64,000 nt of DNA. It comes from Daldinia sp. FL1419. Taxonomy: Eukaryota > Ascomycota > Sordariomycetes > Xylariales > Hypoxylaceae. The position numbers and the translations under genes are program-made. The notes below the pieces were generated by a model, which saw only the letters and a list, made by a program, of their open reading frames with translations, did no database searches and was not told the DNA's origin. The DNA lies in contig MU623465.1 in assembly GCA_025201765.1 (NCBI GenBank), positions 40,568 through 104,567 of the forward strand, given 5' to 3'. Below are positions 34,518-48,800 of the stretch, one piece after another (within the stretch, counting starts at the first letter, position 1; every line of letters starts with the position of its first letter).

Positions 34518-37395
34518 TTTACTTTATTTTTTTTTTACAACTATATTATAAACTTAATACCTAACTTTTATTTTACCTATCCCTTTAACCACAAATTAAT
34601 CTAATTATTTTTCACCAATATCTATATAATTTTATTTGAAAATACCTTTATTATAATATCTATAAAATTATATATGCTATAAATCTATTAAATATTATTA
34701 ATTTCCCAATTCTTATACAATTATTATAAAATCTTTAAATTAATTATTAATTTTTTTTCATTAATACTACCTATTTGGATGAAGTACTGATATAAAGAGA
34801 AGGAATTAATATATAAAATTAATAAAACTTTAAGTAATAAAAAGTATTTTAGGATGGTATTGATTGTATAATGGATAATATATTTGATATTAAAGCCTTG
34901 GATTATTTTGTAAATTTTGTTAATAAATACACTTCAAATGATATATTTATATTTAATAGATGATTAATGAATGATATTATTAATAATTCAGATTTTATTA
35001 TTTTGGTTAATTAATTTTTTATTATTTAATATAATAATATAATTAATCTATAAATTTAAATCCTTATTATTTATAAATAAACCATTAATAAAAACATATA
35101 AATATAAATTTTAAAAATTTAAATTAATATAATTAAATTCTCATACCTAATTATCCATTTACCATTTAATTTAAATGTTAAGGACTTTTATTTTTTTAAA
35201 ACCTGGTTTTAAATGTTAGGCTATTATTAAATAATTAAAAATTACTTTAGATTAATAAATGGAAGAAATATACATTCCTTATACCCATTACTTAACAAAT
35301 TTCTTAATTATATCTAATAATTTTATATCTAATTATTTAAATTTCTTAACCTATCCCTTTTATATAATAATTACACCATAATCTTCTTTATAGATAATAA
35401 AATACAAGCCATTAAAATTTTTAATTTCAACATTTAATATTTTTTAAAAATATACCTTAATTCCAACTTTAACAAATATCTTATTTTTTATTACCAGAAA
35501 TTCCATAATACCAATATTTAAAATATTATTTATTTAAAAGTTCGTAATTCCAAACAAAATTATATCCATTATTAATAAATATAAATTAAACATTAACAAT
35601 CTTATATTAAGTTCCTATTAATAATAACACAAATAAATTTTAAACCAATATATCTTTAATTTAATTAAATTATATAACAATTTAATAATACACAACAATA
35701 TTTTTTTAAAATATTTACTTTTTAATTTTATTAATAATTGTATAAATATTATCCGCTAAATAAATATCTTAAACTAAATATATACCATAATAATATCCCT
35801 TATTATAATTTTTATACCCTAATATTAAAAAATTAGAATTAAGGTTAGAATAAAATATTAATTTATTTTTTAAATAATAAAGGTATATATTATAATAAAT
35901 TCTTTATTAGAATTACCATAACCTTAAATAACAAACCTTAACTTTTTATAAAATACTAATATATTTTTTCCCTTTATTTCACAAACCATTTATAATTTAA
36001 AAATTATTATTCTTTAATAAATTAATATATTATATATTTTAAATTATAAAATTCTTTTATTAAATAATATATTAAATTTTTTTATATCTAATATTTTATA
36101 TGATTTTTTTATAATAATAATTTTTTTTATTATATATAATTAAAAAGTTAAAATTAAATTATTTCATTCCTTATTATTAAAGTACAAAATATTAATGTAT
36201 AAAAGATTATTAATATATATAAAAATTTTTTTTAAGATTATTTTATAGTTGTTTAGGTTGAACGTGGGTTTGGGTAATTATATTTAAAATTCTTTAATAG
36301 GTATTGAATTATTTTTAAATTGGGTGTAAGGTTTAATATAGGAACTTTAAAATGTAGATATTCTTTTAGATGCGTTGGATATTATAATAATATTTTTGTT
36401 AATAATTGTGATAATTTTATAAAGGTTTTTTTATTTGCCCTTTTTTTAGTAAATAAAAATTTTATTATTAATGGGTAGAGATATAAATAATGTTTTTATG
36501 GTATTAGGATTATTATAAATATTAAGCATATTTTAAATAAAATATTATAATTTAATTTTTTTAACCTTAATTATAATCTTTTATATTATTAAAGTATAAT
36601 AAGTTTAGGTAGGTATAAGTGGTAAATTTATATTAATTTAGGGGTAAATTTTAAAGATAAATAGTGTAAGAACTAATCCATTAAAATTAATTATATTATT
36701 AATTATTCTTATAACTATCTATAACTATAATACCTTTAAGTTAAAACCTTGAAATTTATTTATAATTATTTTATAAGTTTGGTAGATTGGGTTATAATAT
36801 CTTTTTACTTTATTAATAAATTAATATGTTTTAATTGGTATTTAATGATATGTAATTCCAATAATGCATATTTTATTTTAAAATTTTGGGTTGTTAAAGT
36901 TTATTCTTATATTATAAGAAATAATATTTGGAAGGTTAAAATAAATATTAATTTAATATTTTTTTAACATTTCCCATATTTCTTTGGTTATAATACCTTT
37001 TATAAATTATATTATCTAGAAATTGGTAGTAATATTAATCATATATAAGATTAATTATCTTTTTAAATATATAATATTAATAATTATTTTATAATTAAAA
37101 TCCATATTAAAATCTTTAAAAATAAACCTGAATTTTTGTGAAGCTTTGCCTTTTATTTAATAGTAGTGGTAAAATTTATTAATTTTTTTGAAGCTATTTA
37201 TATCAATATTATGGTCAGTTTTGTTTAGGAGATTATAGAATTTTTTAATTATAAAATAATTAAAATAAATGTACAAACATTATAATTGTATCTTTATAAA
37301 ATAAATAACATTATTTAAATAAAATTATAAATATTTTCATTTTTATTTAATATTAATTATTATATTATTTTCATATATTAATTAATTAATAATAT

Positions 37396-39567
37396 TTCTC
37401 CCCGCTATTGCTCAAGCACCAAACATATATATTACAGAAGTTAAAATTAACTGAAACATTAAATAGAAAAGATATTAACACCTTAAAAAAATTCTTTTAA
37501 ATTATTAAATAAAAAGATAGGAATAATATAAAAAAGATATTGTTATATTAGTAATTTGGTTATTATCCCTTAACATAAAAATTAATAACTAATATTTCAA
37601 TTTGCAAAAATATAAAATGTTAGTATTATTATAGATATGTATTAAGAAAATAGGATTGAAAACCTTCTTATTTAATAAAAAAGTTTTTTGAATAAATATT
37701 CTTAAATGTAGATATAATAAAAAGGAAATAATATAATATATAATTTTTAAATACTTTAAATATATTTTAACACAAGGTTATTTCAAATAAAATTTAATTT
37801 CAAAAACATTTTTTTAATTAATACAAATTATAAAAAAATATTATCCAACCTTAATAAAACCTTATTAATAATCTATTAATTCTTTAAATAAATTTAATTA
37901 TTTATATATAAAATAATATTATAACTTATCTAACATAAACGTTTTTAAAAATTTTATATTAAACAAGAAAAATCTATAATTAAATAAAAAAATATAAATA
38001 ATAATATACTAATAAAATCCTTTAAAAAAATCATATTTACCTAAGATTATTCCGCACCTATTCTGAACCATACTCATCAGAATTATCCTCCTCCACATCC
38101 GCCTCCTCGTCCCCCTCCTCGCTTTCCTCAATTATATACATTAAAAAGTCTTAAGCAAAAATAAATGTATTTTTAAAAAGAAAATTGTACTTATTAAGAC
38201 TTAAGCCTAAATATACCAAAAAATCGCTAAAAATCTATAATAAACTATTATTAAGGAATAGTAAAATATTTAATATCAATTAAATTTTTTAAATAAAAGA
38301 TTGTTATAATAATAATATATAAGGATAATATAAATTATTAGAAATAAAATAATATATATGTATTTCCTTTTAAAACTAATTTTCTTATAAATTTTATATT
38401 ATAATTAATAAATATTAATAAAATAAATATAAAATAAGATTATATTATAAAATAATCATAACATTAATAATATTAAAATAAATAATCTTCCCAAAATTAT
38501 TAAAATATATAAAAATTATAAATCTAATAAATAAAGAATCAAATATAATAAAAATAATTATTAAACATTATTAATAATTTTTTAATAAATTTCTTAAAAA
38601 TTTAAAAACCTTAAAAAAGCTATAATAAAACCTTAATAATTAATTCCCAGAATTATATCAAAAAGGCATAACCATATTCTTTATACAATTTCTTATCTTT
38701 AATAAATAAATTATTTTTATAATATATAACTACATTAGAATTATAATCTCAATATAATATAATATTAAAATATTATATTAAATTTAAAACATTATAATAA
38801 TCTTTAACAAAAAGATTAAAATATTTAAAAAAAATTAATAATAAAATAAAATTAGAAAAATGATAAAATACCTACAAATATATAAATTTTCTTTTATTTA
38901 ATATAATATATATATAAAAACAAAATAGATTTTTTAAGGTAATATCAAACCATAAACACAATAAATATAATAATATTATATTACAATATTGCAAAATATA
39001 AATAAAATATATAAAGAAAACTAAAATTAATTAGAAAAGATTATAAATTAACAATGCCATTTTAAATCATTTTAAAAAACAAATATAATATTGTGATACC
39101 AAAAAAAAAATTATAAAAATAAAAATAAATAATAGTTTTTTATAAAGATATAAGATTATTCGCATATATTTATACCTTATACAAATTGTATACACCCCAG
39201 CCCTCCTCCAAAACAACCTCTTTACAATATAACAACATCTTTTATTATTTATTAAAAAAAATAATAAAATTATTTTAGACCTTATTATTACCCCATATCC
39301 AAATTACTACCATATCACTTCACATAATTAACATTATAATATATAAAATATTTTTCTATATTAAAATTTAATTATTTCTATTAAAGGGTAAATTTTAATA
39401 AGAATATAAGGTGAAATTAAAGTTATAATAATGTAATTTATTTGGATAGGCAGTAGGTAGGTTTTCTCCGGAACACAATTCTTACCCAGAACAAATACTA
39501 AGAGATGGACCAAATACCTATAATATATTCTAGGTAAATTAGGGTAGTAATAAATAAATAAATAATT
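37396..39567 (-). mobile_element. 2.2 kb unclassified repeat inserted in Copia copy 2 (family X, copy i)
   Basis: Copia sequence stops after ATTAATTAATTAATAATATT (about 37395) and resumes after AATAATTAATAATATT (about 39567). The repeated AATTAATAATATT may be a target duplication. Read on the minus strand from the right edge it starts ACTACCCTAATTTACCTAG…. The same sequence recurs at 55250-56590 (plus) and, rearranged, at 60300-61380, again with mainly C/T and G/A differences. A near-normal-composition patch (38050-38130) reads on the minus strand as an acidic run (EESEEGDEEADVEEDNSDE), possibly the end of an old protein. No inverted termini are evident, so I cannot assign a class. Confidence 0.6.
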
Positions 39568-42490
39568 AATAATATTATTAAAATATATTTTTAAACAATT
39601 TATATTTTTAATTAAAAAAAAGAATGGTATATTTAATTTTATAATATAAAAATCTATATTACTAAATAGGGTGTTGATTGTGATAGTGCCTAACAATTTG
39701 ATAAAAAATCTATTTCCAAATTTAATATTAGTTTTTTTGATATGGGTATGGTTTATTTTAAGTTTTTAATTAGGGTATTTATTAATAAGAGTAAGATATT
39801 ATCCTTTATTTATTATTAAGATATAAGTAGTTCTAATATTTGGTATAATACCTTAAAATATAGTTTTTATATATCAATTTAAAACAAAAATAATATTAAT
39901 TTTTTCAATTATTAAGAAAATAAAAACCATAATGTAATAATAAAATACTTAATTAAATAAATATACTACCACTATAAATTATATATCTTTATCATTTTCC
40001 AATTTTAAAGCTATATTATAAGCATCATCATCCTCTTATTTTAAACCTTGGTTTTTAAATTCCTCATAATTTACCAAAAAGATCATATAATTTTTTTTAA
40101 ATATTTTATATTTAACCTTCTAATCTTCTTTGACCTTTTTATAATTGATTTTTAAATATTTAATAAATTAATAACTTTTTTTTTTTATACCCAACATTTA
40201 TACTTCCAAACCTTCTTAAATTATTTAAAAATATATTTTCCACTTTTATTATTTTTATAATACTTTTTATTAATATAATTACTATAAATTTCTTTATTAT
40301 TATTTTTATTAGTATTGTTGTTTTAAAATTATTATAGTATTTTTATTATTTTATAATTTTAGAAAAATATTTGGAGTTTGTTAATTAGGGTTATAATTAT
40401 CCTTAATAACTCGAAAAACACATTCTAAAACTATGATATATTTTAATATACCTTATAAATTATTATAATAAATTATAATTCTCCTCTATAATTAAAACCA
40501 AATGTTTTTTGGTATAATTATAATTTATTAAATAAAATTTATAATACCTCCATATCTATTTTCCCTTAATTTTATTTTTTTATTTTAACATTAAAAAAAA
40601 TAATATTTATCCAATTTTAATAATATTAATTCTTATTTTTTATAATATTAAAACAATATTATAAGGTAAAATATATATTAATAAAACATTAATATTAAAA
40701 AATATTATATAAGAAATAAAAGAATACTTTTTTTATTAATATTAATAAAAGTATGGTATGGGATTGTGATAGGTATATGCCTACTATAAAACATATTTTT
40801 AGGAAAAATTTAAATTTATTTTTAAAAATATTATATAATTCTCCAATATAATTGTTATTAATATTCCAGATTTTTTTAAAATGTTTTATGATGGTAGATG
40901 GGCATATTTTATTAGGAACACATTCCAAAGAAACCATAAAATAAATTAATATTTATTAATTACCAATAAATATAAAGATTTAATCTTAAAAATTTTTTTT
41001 ATATAAATAATAATACCATTAAGAAAAAAAAACTATAACCTCTTATTAATTAATTCCCTTTACCTACTTTAACGCTTGGAAATAGTGTTATAATTATATA
41101 TAAACTATTTAGTAGTAGTTTAAGGGATTTAAAACCATTTCCCAAAACCAAAGGAAAGGGTTGGGTTAGTGCAGGGTTTGTATTATATTTAAGATTATAA
41201 CCTAAATTATACCCCTATTATTCTTATTGTATAAAATAAGTAAAATAAACTAAAAAAAGTAGAAAAAATGATAATTAGGTAAATGTTAAGGGTCTTTATT
41301 AAAGAAAGGACTTAAAGGAAATATTAAATATTGTTTAATTCTTTTACCAAAATTATCCTAATTAATTAAAAAATCTTTAAATCCTTTAAGAATTATAATA
41401 GAATCTTATAAAATAAGGGCGGAATAATAATTGATATAATAAGATTATAATTAAAAAAGGAAAAGGTTATAAAGCAGGTCCCATTTAGATTGTTAATAAA
41501 ATATTAAAAATAAAAAAGGAACTAAATAATAGTGGTTATAAGGTAAAAGATATATATTATATGGAATAAAAAGAACTATAAAAGATGGTGTTTGATTATT
41601 CTACCTATATAATTTAATAAATGGGTATTTATAAATTATAAATTACTAATTGCTATTATTATATAAATATTATTATTTAAATAATTGATTTTGTACTGGG
41701 GCATACCAATCTTTTTTTAATATTAATTATTGATATTTTCTATATTAATACATTAAGCCATTTAAATTTTACAGCCTCTAATTTATTTAAATTCTATTGT
41801 AATAACTTATCTATAAATATAAAATTACCAAATACTTTTATATAATTAATATTTAATTTTCCCATATAAATACCTCTTTATATTAACACTATTTATAAAA
41901 TAATTTAAATTAACCTTAATATATTAATAAAATCATTTATAATAAATCTTTTAAAATATTCTTTATATTTAATTAACACCTTATTAAATATATATACATA
42001 TAAAATATTCAAATCTGTAATTTTAAAATCTCCTATTGCCCATAATATCCAAATTACTTTTTATTCAAAAATCATTATTATAAAAATAATACCTATTTAT
42101 CTTACAACTTTATAATTAAACTAATTAACAAACATTAAACTTTAAATAAATAAATATTTTATTAATTCATAAAATATATCCATATTTTTTACTTAAATAA
42201 TATCTGTATTATTAAATAAAATATAATTTTATATTTATATTAAACTCTTTAATTAAAATATTGTAAGGATAGGTGTTAAAAATAAGTATGATAATGAAGA
42301 TAATAATTTGAAAAAATATATATCTTAAAAATCAAATAATATTAAATAATAATTATCTATTATAAAATTAATTAAAAATATAATACTAATATCACTTATA
42401 TTATTACAATAAAAGTTTCCAAATTATTGTAATAATGATTCTTCTAATTTTGCTAATTTATATTATTAACTGTTTAGTAATATTGATCAA

Positions 42491-42683
42491 TATTAGTAGG
42501 TATGTATATAAGATAAAAGCAAAATAATAATAAAATAAATAATAATAAGGGTGGAACTAGTATATTAAAGTTGTTTAAAGAAAAAAGTTATTTAAGAGAG
42601 ATAGGTAGGAAACCTATCCTTATATAGTAATAAATACACATATACTTCTTAAGGATAATATCTCACAAATCATACAACCACCA
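42491..42683 (-). repeat. LTR of Copia copy 2 (right; 5' LTR of the element)
   Basis: 193 bp, beginning TATTAGTAGGTATGTATATA and ending CATACAACCACCA. Followed by the ttttt target duplication. Confidence 0.82.
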
Positions 42684-43739
42684 TTTTTATAATTTCTTTA
42701 TTAATCCTTTTTAAAAATTAAATTTATAAATAAAATTTATAATAAATTTTAATATAATTATATATATATACATATATATATTATTAATATCTATATATTA
42801 TGGTATTAAAAGGAATTATTGAAATTATATATATATATAAATTTAAGATATTCGGTTTTTTTGTCCCATAACTGTACCTATTACTACTACCTAAAAAAAC
42901 AATAACAGCTTAACACCTAAAAAAACAGCAACCCAATACCTAAAAAATCAACAAGAATTTAATAATTAAAAAAATATTAATTTCTTAAATATAATAAATA
43001 ATTCCATAAATAACATTTCAATAAATTCCACAAATACCTTAATAAATTCTAATAATCCTTCAATCTTTTATAAAAAACCTTCAAAATATTTATTAATACC
43101 AAATATTTTACAATATAAATAATATTAATTATATCCATTAATCAATTTAAACAAAAAAAATAAATATAATTTTTTTTAAAAAAGAAAAATTTATTAAATA
43201 AAATTATAAATTATTATATATTTTAAAATAATTAATTATTATATTTTTAAATAAGTCTTACAAAAATAATTAAACTTTTTCTTTAATGATCTTCATATTT
43301 TAAAATATAAGTATAAAAAATCTTTAATTTAATTTAAATAAAAAATAAATAAAAAATCATAAAAAAAGTTAATCTTGATGCATTTTAAAACGTTTTAAAA
43401 TTATAACCTAATTAGTATTTATATATCAGACCTATAATGTTACATAATTATATAAGAAAAGAAAAAGTTATTAATATAAGAATATTGGTTATATAATTAT
43501 GGTAATAATACAAGACCCATTTTAATCCCATATATAAATCACGTATTTTGATTATATGATCAGAATATGTACTTATTTTTCTATAATTATTTTTAATTTA
43601 ATATATCTGAATACCCTTATTTTTATCATTATATGCAATGGTACCTTATCCATCTAATAGGAATAGTAATAAATAATAATAATAATTAAGTATATTTAAA
43701 TATCCTTATTTTATTATTATATATAATGATACCTTATTT

Positions 43740-43795
43740 ATCCAAAAATAATAATAATAAATAAATAATAAATAATAAATAAATAAATAAATATA
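43740..43795. repeat. AAT/AAAT microsatellite
   Basis: Mixed AATA/AAT tandem run near the right edge of the large AT-rich block. Confidence 0.7.
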
Positions 43796-44119
43796 TTAAA
43801 TAGAATCTATTTTTTTTTTCATTATTTATGTATTTTTATTATAATAAAAAACCTTACAAAAATTTAAGATATTTAATTAATTAGAAAATTATGTAGCAGA
43901 TGAATGGGTACTAGTTGTCCTGCATTTGCACTTAGCTGCCTAATATAAATAGAAATATTGCGGTATCAAAGCCAATATTCTATAGAACATCTTGCTATAG
44001 GCGAAGTTCGCTCTACTAATGTATTCATCAATTGCCCTGGCCATGAATAAGATAATGCTCTTGTATTATCGCAATATATCGCTACATGGAGCCAGCGTTT
44101 TATTTCTTTCCTTATCCCC

Positions 44120-45009
44120 TTACGAATCAACATCCATCTGCTCTCCTTCGGCCGATTCCAGCTCCTGTACACTGACATATTTTCCAATCTCGTCTTTGGT
44201 AATGATCTTCTCATTGAGTATCGCTGTAGTACCACGCTTGAACTTGTAGTTCTTCAACTTCTGGCTACGCTCATTCGGTTTAACGAAACCGCGATGTAAG
44301 GTTGTCTTGTCCGCGGTAATTACGGCCAAATCGACGTTCGATCCTGAACCTAGATCGTTAAATATACCAGCCTGAATAGCTTGTGAACAGAGGTACATAG
44401 CGTCCTCCTTGGTACAGTTCGGCTTCCACTGAGATTCGAAGACGGACATAGCTGCTAGCGATCCGGATCCCATAGTTACGTATGGGAGCTTATCCGTGCT
44501 ACCGTGGGCATGTACGGTAAATAAGTGAGTTCCCGTGGGGTCAACACCGGCAACAACGAGATACGCTCCAATATACCCTTGGTATCGGAAGAGATGCTGC
44601 TTGAGAAGTGTCATACAGGTAACGACGCGGGGTTTCCGACCGGTGGAAAGAGAGTGCAGCTCGAGCTGAGAAGAGATAAGGGCGGTGGTGAATTCCGTAT
44701 CAGCGGCTGTACCGGCACCAGCGCACCAAATTTGGGGTGAAATATAATGCAACTTCTCGCAGTTCTTGTCGGCGACGATGGGACCGCTGGTAGCTCGGGT
44801 ATCAGCTGCGATCTATTTGCCAGCTTTGTGTTAGTATTGTCATTTTTAACAGAGGGTTGAGGGTTCTATTCAAAGTTACTAACCACAACACCTCCATCAA
44901 ATATACAGCCCACAATCGTGGTACCCGTACTTGTTGCCTTTGGCAGCGGGACACCTCGGGCGTGCAGAGCCGCATTGCGATTGTAGTTTGAGAAATCCAA
45001 ACCAGGCAT
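44120..45009 (-). CDS. PUP1: 20S proteasome subunit beta-2 (Pup1, trypsin-like site)
   Basis: Catalytic beta-2 subunit of the 20S proteasome, which cleaves after basic residues. Exons 45009-44884 and 44812-44120 make 819 nt and 272 residues. A 29-residue propeptide ends TSTG before the nucleophile Thr30 (TTIVGCIFDGGVVIAADTR). With Thr30 as mature Thr1, Asp17 and Lys33 fall exactly where the family needs them (ADTRATSG and KNCEK). The C-terminal arm (KNYKFKRGTTAILNE…) that clamps the neighbouring beta-3 subunit is present. The start is fixed by MPGLDFSNYNRN. The stop lies only about 0.2 kb from the AT-rich block. It is divergent from the Nup159 gene, with an 826 bp shared upstream region. Confidence 0.97.
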
Positions 45010-45835
45010 ACTGGCTTATTTGTATCGGTAATATTTTCTTCAGGGTGAGTGAAGATATGAATCCTGGATGCGACCCAGTTTGAGATGGGTATATTAAAAG
45101 AAGAATATGCGTTGGTAATAGTGGAATCATAAATTTAGATCCAAGTATGGACAAAGACAGAATGCGGCTTGTTTGCTACGACTACGAATTGGGTATTGGG
45201 TACAATAAGGTGGATGACGACCGGGACCTAGCTGCCTGCAATTGCTTTCAATGCTCTCCCAGCTATTAACAGTGCACGCGTTCAGCCTGCCTAAAAATTT
45301 ACTGTACTTTCACGACAAGAGGTACCGAAATACAGTAGATATACAAGATAAAAACCCATATGAAAGCAGACCTCCTAGGTACACAATAAGTATATAGTAC
45401 CTAATAGGCTTACTGGCCAATCTCAAGCTCCGATGCAGTAGCAGGGGTAACGCGAACATCTGTAGGTACGGCCTAGGTATGCGGGTAGTGACTTACCTCT
45501 TAGGCGCATCTCGTCTTAGAAATTTGAGCTTAAGTTCCTTTCGCGCCGTTGTAAAACTTAACTCTTGCTTTCATACCCTTTTTTTTTTCTTCCCTTGAAA
45601 AATCACCCACGCTCACTGACGTATGTCCTATGAAGGACACGGACCTGCTTACCTGAAAGATACGTTTGCACTCGAAAGTGTCCTGATAGAGTGAATTCTG
45701 AACATCTTATAAGCCCTACGTTTTAACCGGGGGCTCTTTCAACGCATTTAATACAAATAACCCTCTCTACTAACATGATAGCTAATATTCCGTGAATATT
45801 TCCTTGCGAAATCAGTATCCCCCTCTGCCACTGCA
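45010..45835. promoter_or_regulatory. divergent promoter region (PUP1 / NUP159)
   Basis: 826 bp between two divergent housekeeping genes. Pyrimidine tract TTTTTTTTTCTTCCC near 45580 and CCTAGGTA-like motifs near 45377. No GGTGGCAAA-type proteasome element was noticed by eye. Confidence 0.5.
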
Positions 45836-48800
45836 ATGGCTTTTAGCTTTGAAAACGCGGCTAGCGGCGCTGCCCCGGAACCCATCCAAACCGAAGCCCT
45901 CGGATTCCTATCCTTGTCCGGTAATACTAAGCTACGTTTGACTTCACAGTGGTCTCCGCCACCTGCCAACAATGCATCTCTTCTTAGCATCGCGTCGCGA
46001 CAAGGTCTTGTTGCTGCTGCTGGTCCTGATGGCGTTGTAATATCCTCTACAGAAGCCGTTCGAAAGGCATTCGAAAGCCCTAAAGATGGCGACAACGACA
46101 TACGAGCTTTCGAGCCCCCATTAAAGTTATCCTTACCTATCCGAATATGTCAATTAGCTTTCACGACCGACGGAGCTTATTTAATACTGTCGGCTGAACA
46201 AGGTGGAGGTTTGGCGGTATATGAAACCCAATCTCTGCTGCAAGGCTCGACGCAAGCCGCCTTTGAAATATCCACAAATGGCGAGTCACTTAGAGCTTTG
46301 GTACCGAATCCTAGTCTGGAGATGAGCGAACTATGCGCAGTTGTGACGAGCGAAGGCAAGCTTTTGATGGCTAGCATGAAGGAACGTGACTTCATACCAG
46401 GGCCTACCGGTCCATTCTTGCGAGACCAAGTTAGCTGCGTTGCCTGGAGCAATAAGGGAAAGCAATTGGTAGCTGGTCTTGGTGACGGTACTATGCAGCA
46501 GATGACACCCAAGGGCGAAGTTAAGGCAAATATACCTAGGCCGCAGGATTTAGATGCGAATTACTTTGGTAGGTTCTCGTTTGCACTTGGCAGCGTTCCA
46601 CACTAATGGTTACGTAGTTTCGTCTCTGGTCTGGCTTGAGAACGATCTCTTCTTATCTTTTCATGTGCTTGCTTCCTCAGACTCTCCCCAGACCAGGTGT
46701 CACTTAATCACAAGACAAGACAAGAATTTCCAATTTCAAAAGTTAAGCGATCCCGTGGAGCCTTTTGGTACTAACCGAACTCCACATCATACTATTTTAC
46801 GGTTGAGGGACTTCCCGCCAAATCTTCAAGACCTTCTCATATGTTCCTCAACAGCTAGGGAAGAAGTTGGTCTTTTTACGCGTTCGAAGACCCCGTTAGC
46901 CCCAGGCGCCCCGTCGAATGCTTTCACTACCACTGAGCTGGCTGATGACTCTAGACGGGCCACTTTGCCTATGGGTGAAGGTATGGAGACCCCGGCAATA
47001 ATTGGTGCGGCTCTCGATCTATCTAGTCGAGAAAATATCTATAAGCCCATACCAACCGATGAGCTAGACCAATCGCCTGGTCCGTTGCCGGGGTACTGGG
47101 CTTTGAATGCCGACGGTGTACTTTCTGTTTGGTGGGTCGTGTATTCCGAATCTATTAGAGGAGGGACTACGTATCCGGGGCTTGTGGCCGTTGAAAGCAA
47201 TACCGCAAACTCTACCAACACGACTGTGCCTAAAACTGCCCAATCAACTCCATTTGGGGCATCAAATTCCTCTACTTTTGGGGCTCCTTCAGCTGCGACA
47301 GGGACGGCATTTGGAAGTGCCTCAGCATTAGGCACAAAGAGTTTGCCCTGGGGAGCTCAGCCGTCCCCCTCGGTTGATGCCAGCAAGCCTACATTTGGGT
47401 CGAGTAGCTTTGGTACCGGTGCTGCTTCCACCACGCCGAAATTCGGTACACCCGCCTTTGGCACGTCAAGCTTTGGCTCCAGTCCCGCACCAGCATTTGG
47501 GCAATCGACTGGACTTGGCGCGAGATCTTCACCTTGGGCTTCGGGGTCCGCCTCTAACACATCTGCTTTTGGTCAATCAAGTTTCGCCAGTAACACCAAT
47601 AATACTAATGGTGTGGGCGGAGCTACTGGACCGTTCGCGGGCTCTAACCCCAGTCCTACGGGTTCGAGTAGTGGGTTTGCCAGTTTTGCGAATAAGGGTG
47701 GCTTTGCGACCTTTGGGACGAATATTAATGCTGCTGGTGGGCCGAGTATATTCGCGTCGACGAAGTCAGATGCGCCCGAGGTCTCTATGGACACAGATAC
47801 TAGCTCTGTATTAAGGGCCCCAAGCTCTAAACCGATTCATGGCACTGGAAATGTTTTTGGGACATTTAAATTGACATCTAGCTTTCAACGTGATCCGAAT
47901 GCGGCTGATGACGACGCCACCGAAAAATCCACAAAGACAGAGAAGTCATTATTTGGTTCTAACTTTGCAGCTACAATAGATGAACCAGCAAAACCTGCCG
48001 CCGCCGCGAACCCGTTTGCGACCGCCGTGCAGACTCCCTTTGGAAAGCAGGCGTCACCACCGAACGCTGATTCAACCACGCCAATATCGACACCTGCAAC
48101 GTCCAAATTTATACCCCCCACTCCGTCAACATCACAAAGTAAAGGGATTTTTGGTTTCCAGCCAAAAACTCCCAGCGGCCTTAGTAGCGTTTTAGAGTCT
48201 TCCACATCTCAACCACCAACATCTGAAACTCCTCAGGCGAAAACGGAGCCGGAAACTCCCAAACTCCCAAAAGGTATTCTAGATACACCTCTTCCTCCAG
48301 AGTCTACTAGCAAAGATGCTTACTCAATAGGCAACTCTTCGACATCATCAGCCACTTCGGAAATCAGGGGGACGCCTCCTAGGGCCGAAGATGCGCCTTT
48401 ACCACCCGATTTTGCCGACTCGACCCCTAAGCCAGCGGAACGCGAGGCCTCCCCCAAAGCATCACGCGTTGCTACGGATGATGCTCCTTTGCCGCCTGAT
48501 CCCGTATCTAATAAGGTGGATGTCGCTTCTTTGCCGCCGTTGCCTGGGATGATTACTAAGCACAAGCCTGTTGATAACACGCCCCTACCGCCAGATCCTG
48601 TAAAGCAGCCCAAAGCTTACGAAGCTAAGTTGCCTGCGCTCCCTATTGCCAAGCCACCGTCCGAAGTTGTTGGGCCTGGGTTTAAGTTCCCAACAAATCC
48701 TCCTCCCGTCCCTTCCGATAGCGAGGATGACCTATCGGAGGAGGAAGGCACTGAGGCTGTTAGTGAAGGTAGTGGTGTTGATGTCGCCAAGGATCTTAGC

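Larger units (their letters stand above)
34326..42683 (-). mobile_element. Ty1/Copia LTR retrotransposon, copy 2 (RIP-degraded, interrupted)
   Basis: Same family and orientation as copy 1. LTRs lie at 34326-34517 and 42491-42683 and start TG/TA…, ending ACAACCACCA. Both outer edges carry ttttt (34321-34325 and 42684-42688), a perfect 5 bp target duplication. The element is 8358 bp long, against 6196 bp for copy 1. The excess of about 2.16 kb is accounted for by one insertion near 37400-39560. Order on the minus strand matches copy 1: Gag-like patch about 41170-41050, integrase about 37290-36700, RNase H about 34990-34640. All reading frames are broken. Confidence 0.85.
33744..42870. mobile_element. 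Decayed DNA transposon with 17 bp inverted ends (outer layer of nest)
   Basis: Left end TATGGGACAAAAAAGCC (33744-33760) and right end, read in reverse, TATGGGACAAAAAAACC (42870-42854) are inverted repeats with one mismatch. The terminal TA could be the duplicated TA target of Tc1/mariner-type elements. If the inner Copia element (34326-42683) is removed, about 770 bp of this element remain, so it was a MITE-like or internally deleted copy. No transposase is recognisable in the remaining flanks. Confidence 0.6.
21690..43890. other. AT-saturated (RIP-like) transposon isochore
   Basis: About 22 kb in which C and G are nearly absent and TA/AT/AA/TT dinucleotides dominate, with stops in every frame. 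This is the expected product of repeat-induced point mutation (C-to-T at CpA) on repeated DNA. Copies of the same families differ mainly by C/T and G/A changes, as seen directly when the two Copia copies are compared. Short patches of near-normal composition remain (for example 26580-26710, 28195-28230, 28640-28740, 33520-33575, 38050-38130). Individual elements are listed separately. Confidence 0.9.

Noticed and set aside
36749..36967. 72-codon frame inside Copia copy 2
   Set aside because: Lies antisense to the degraded integrase; a product of AT composition.
39361..39696. 111-codon minus-strand frame
   Set aside because: Spans the junction of family X and Copia copy 2; Ile/Asn/Tyr-rich translation of AT-rich DNA.
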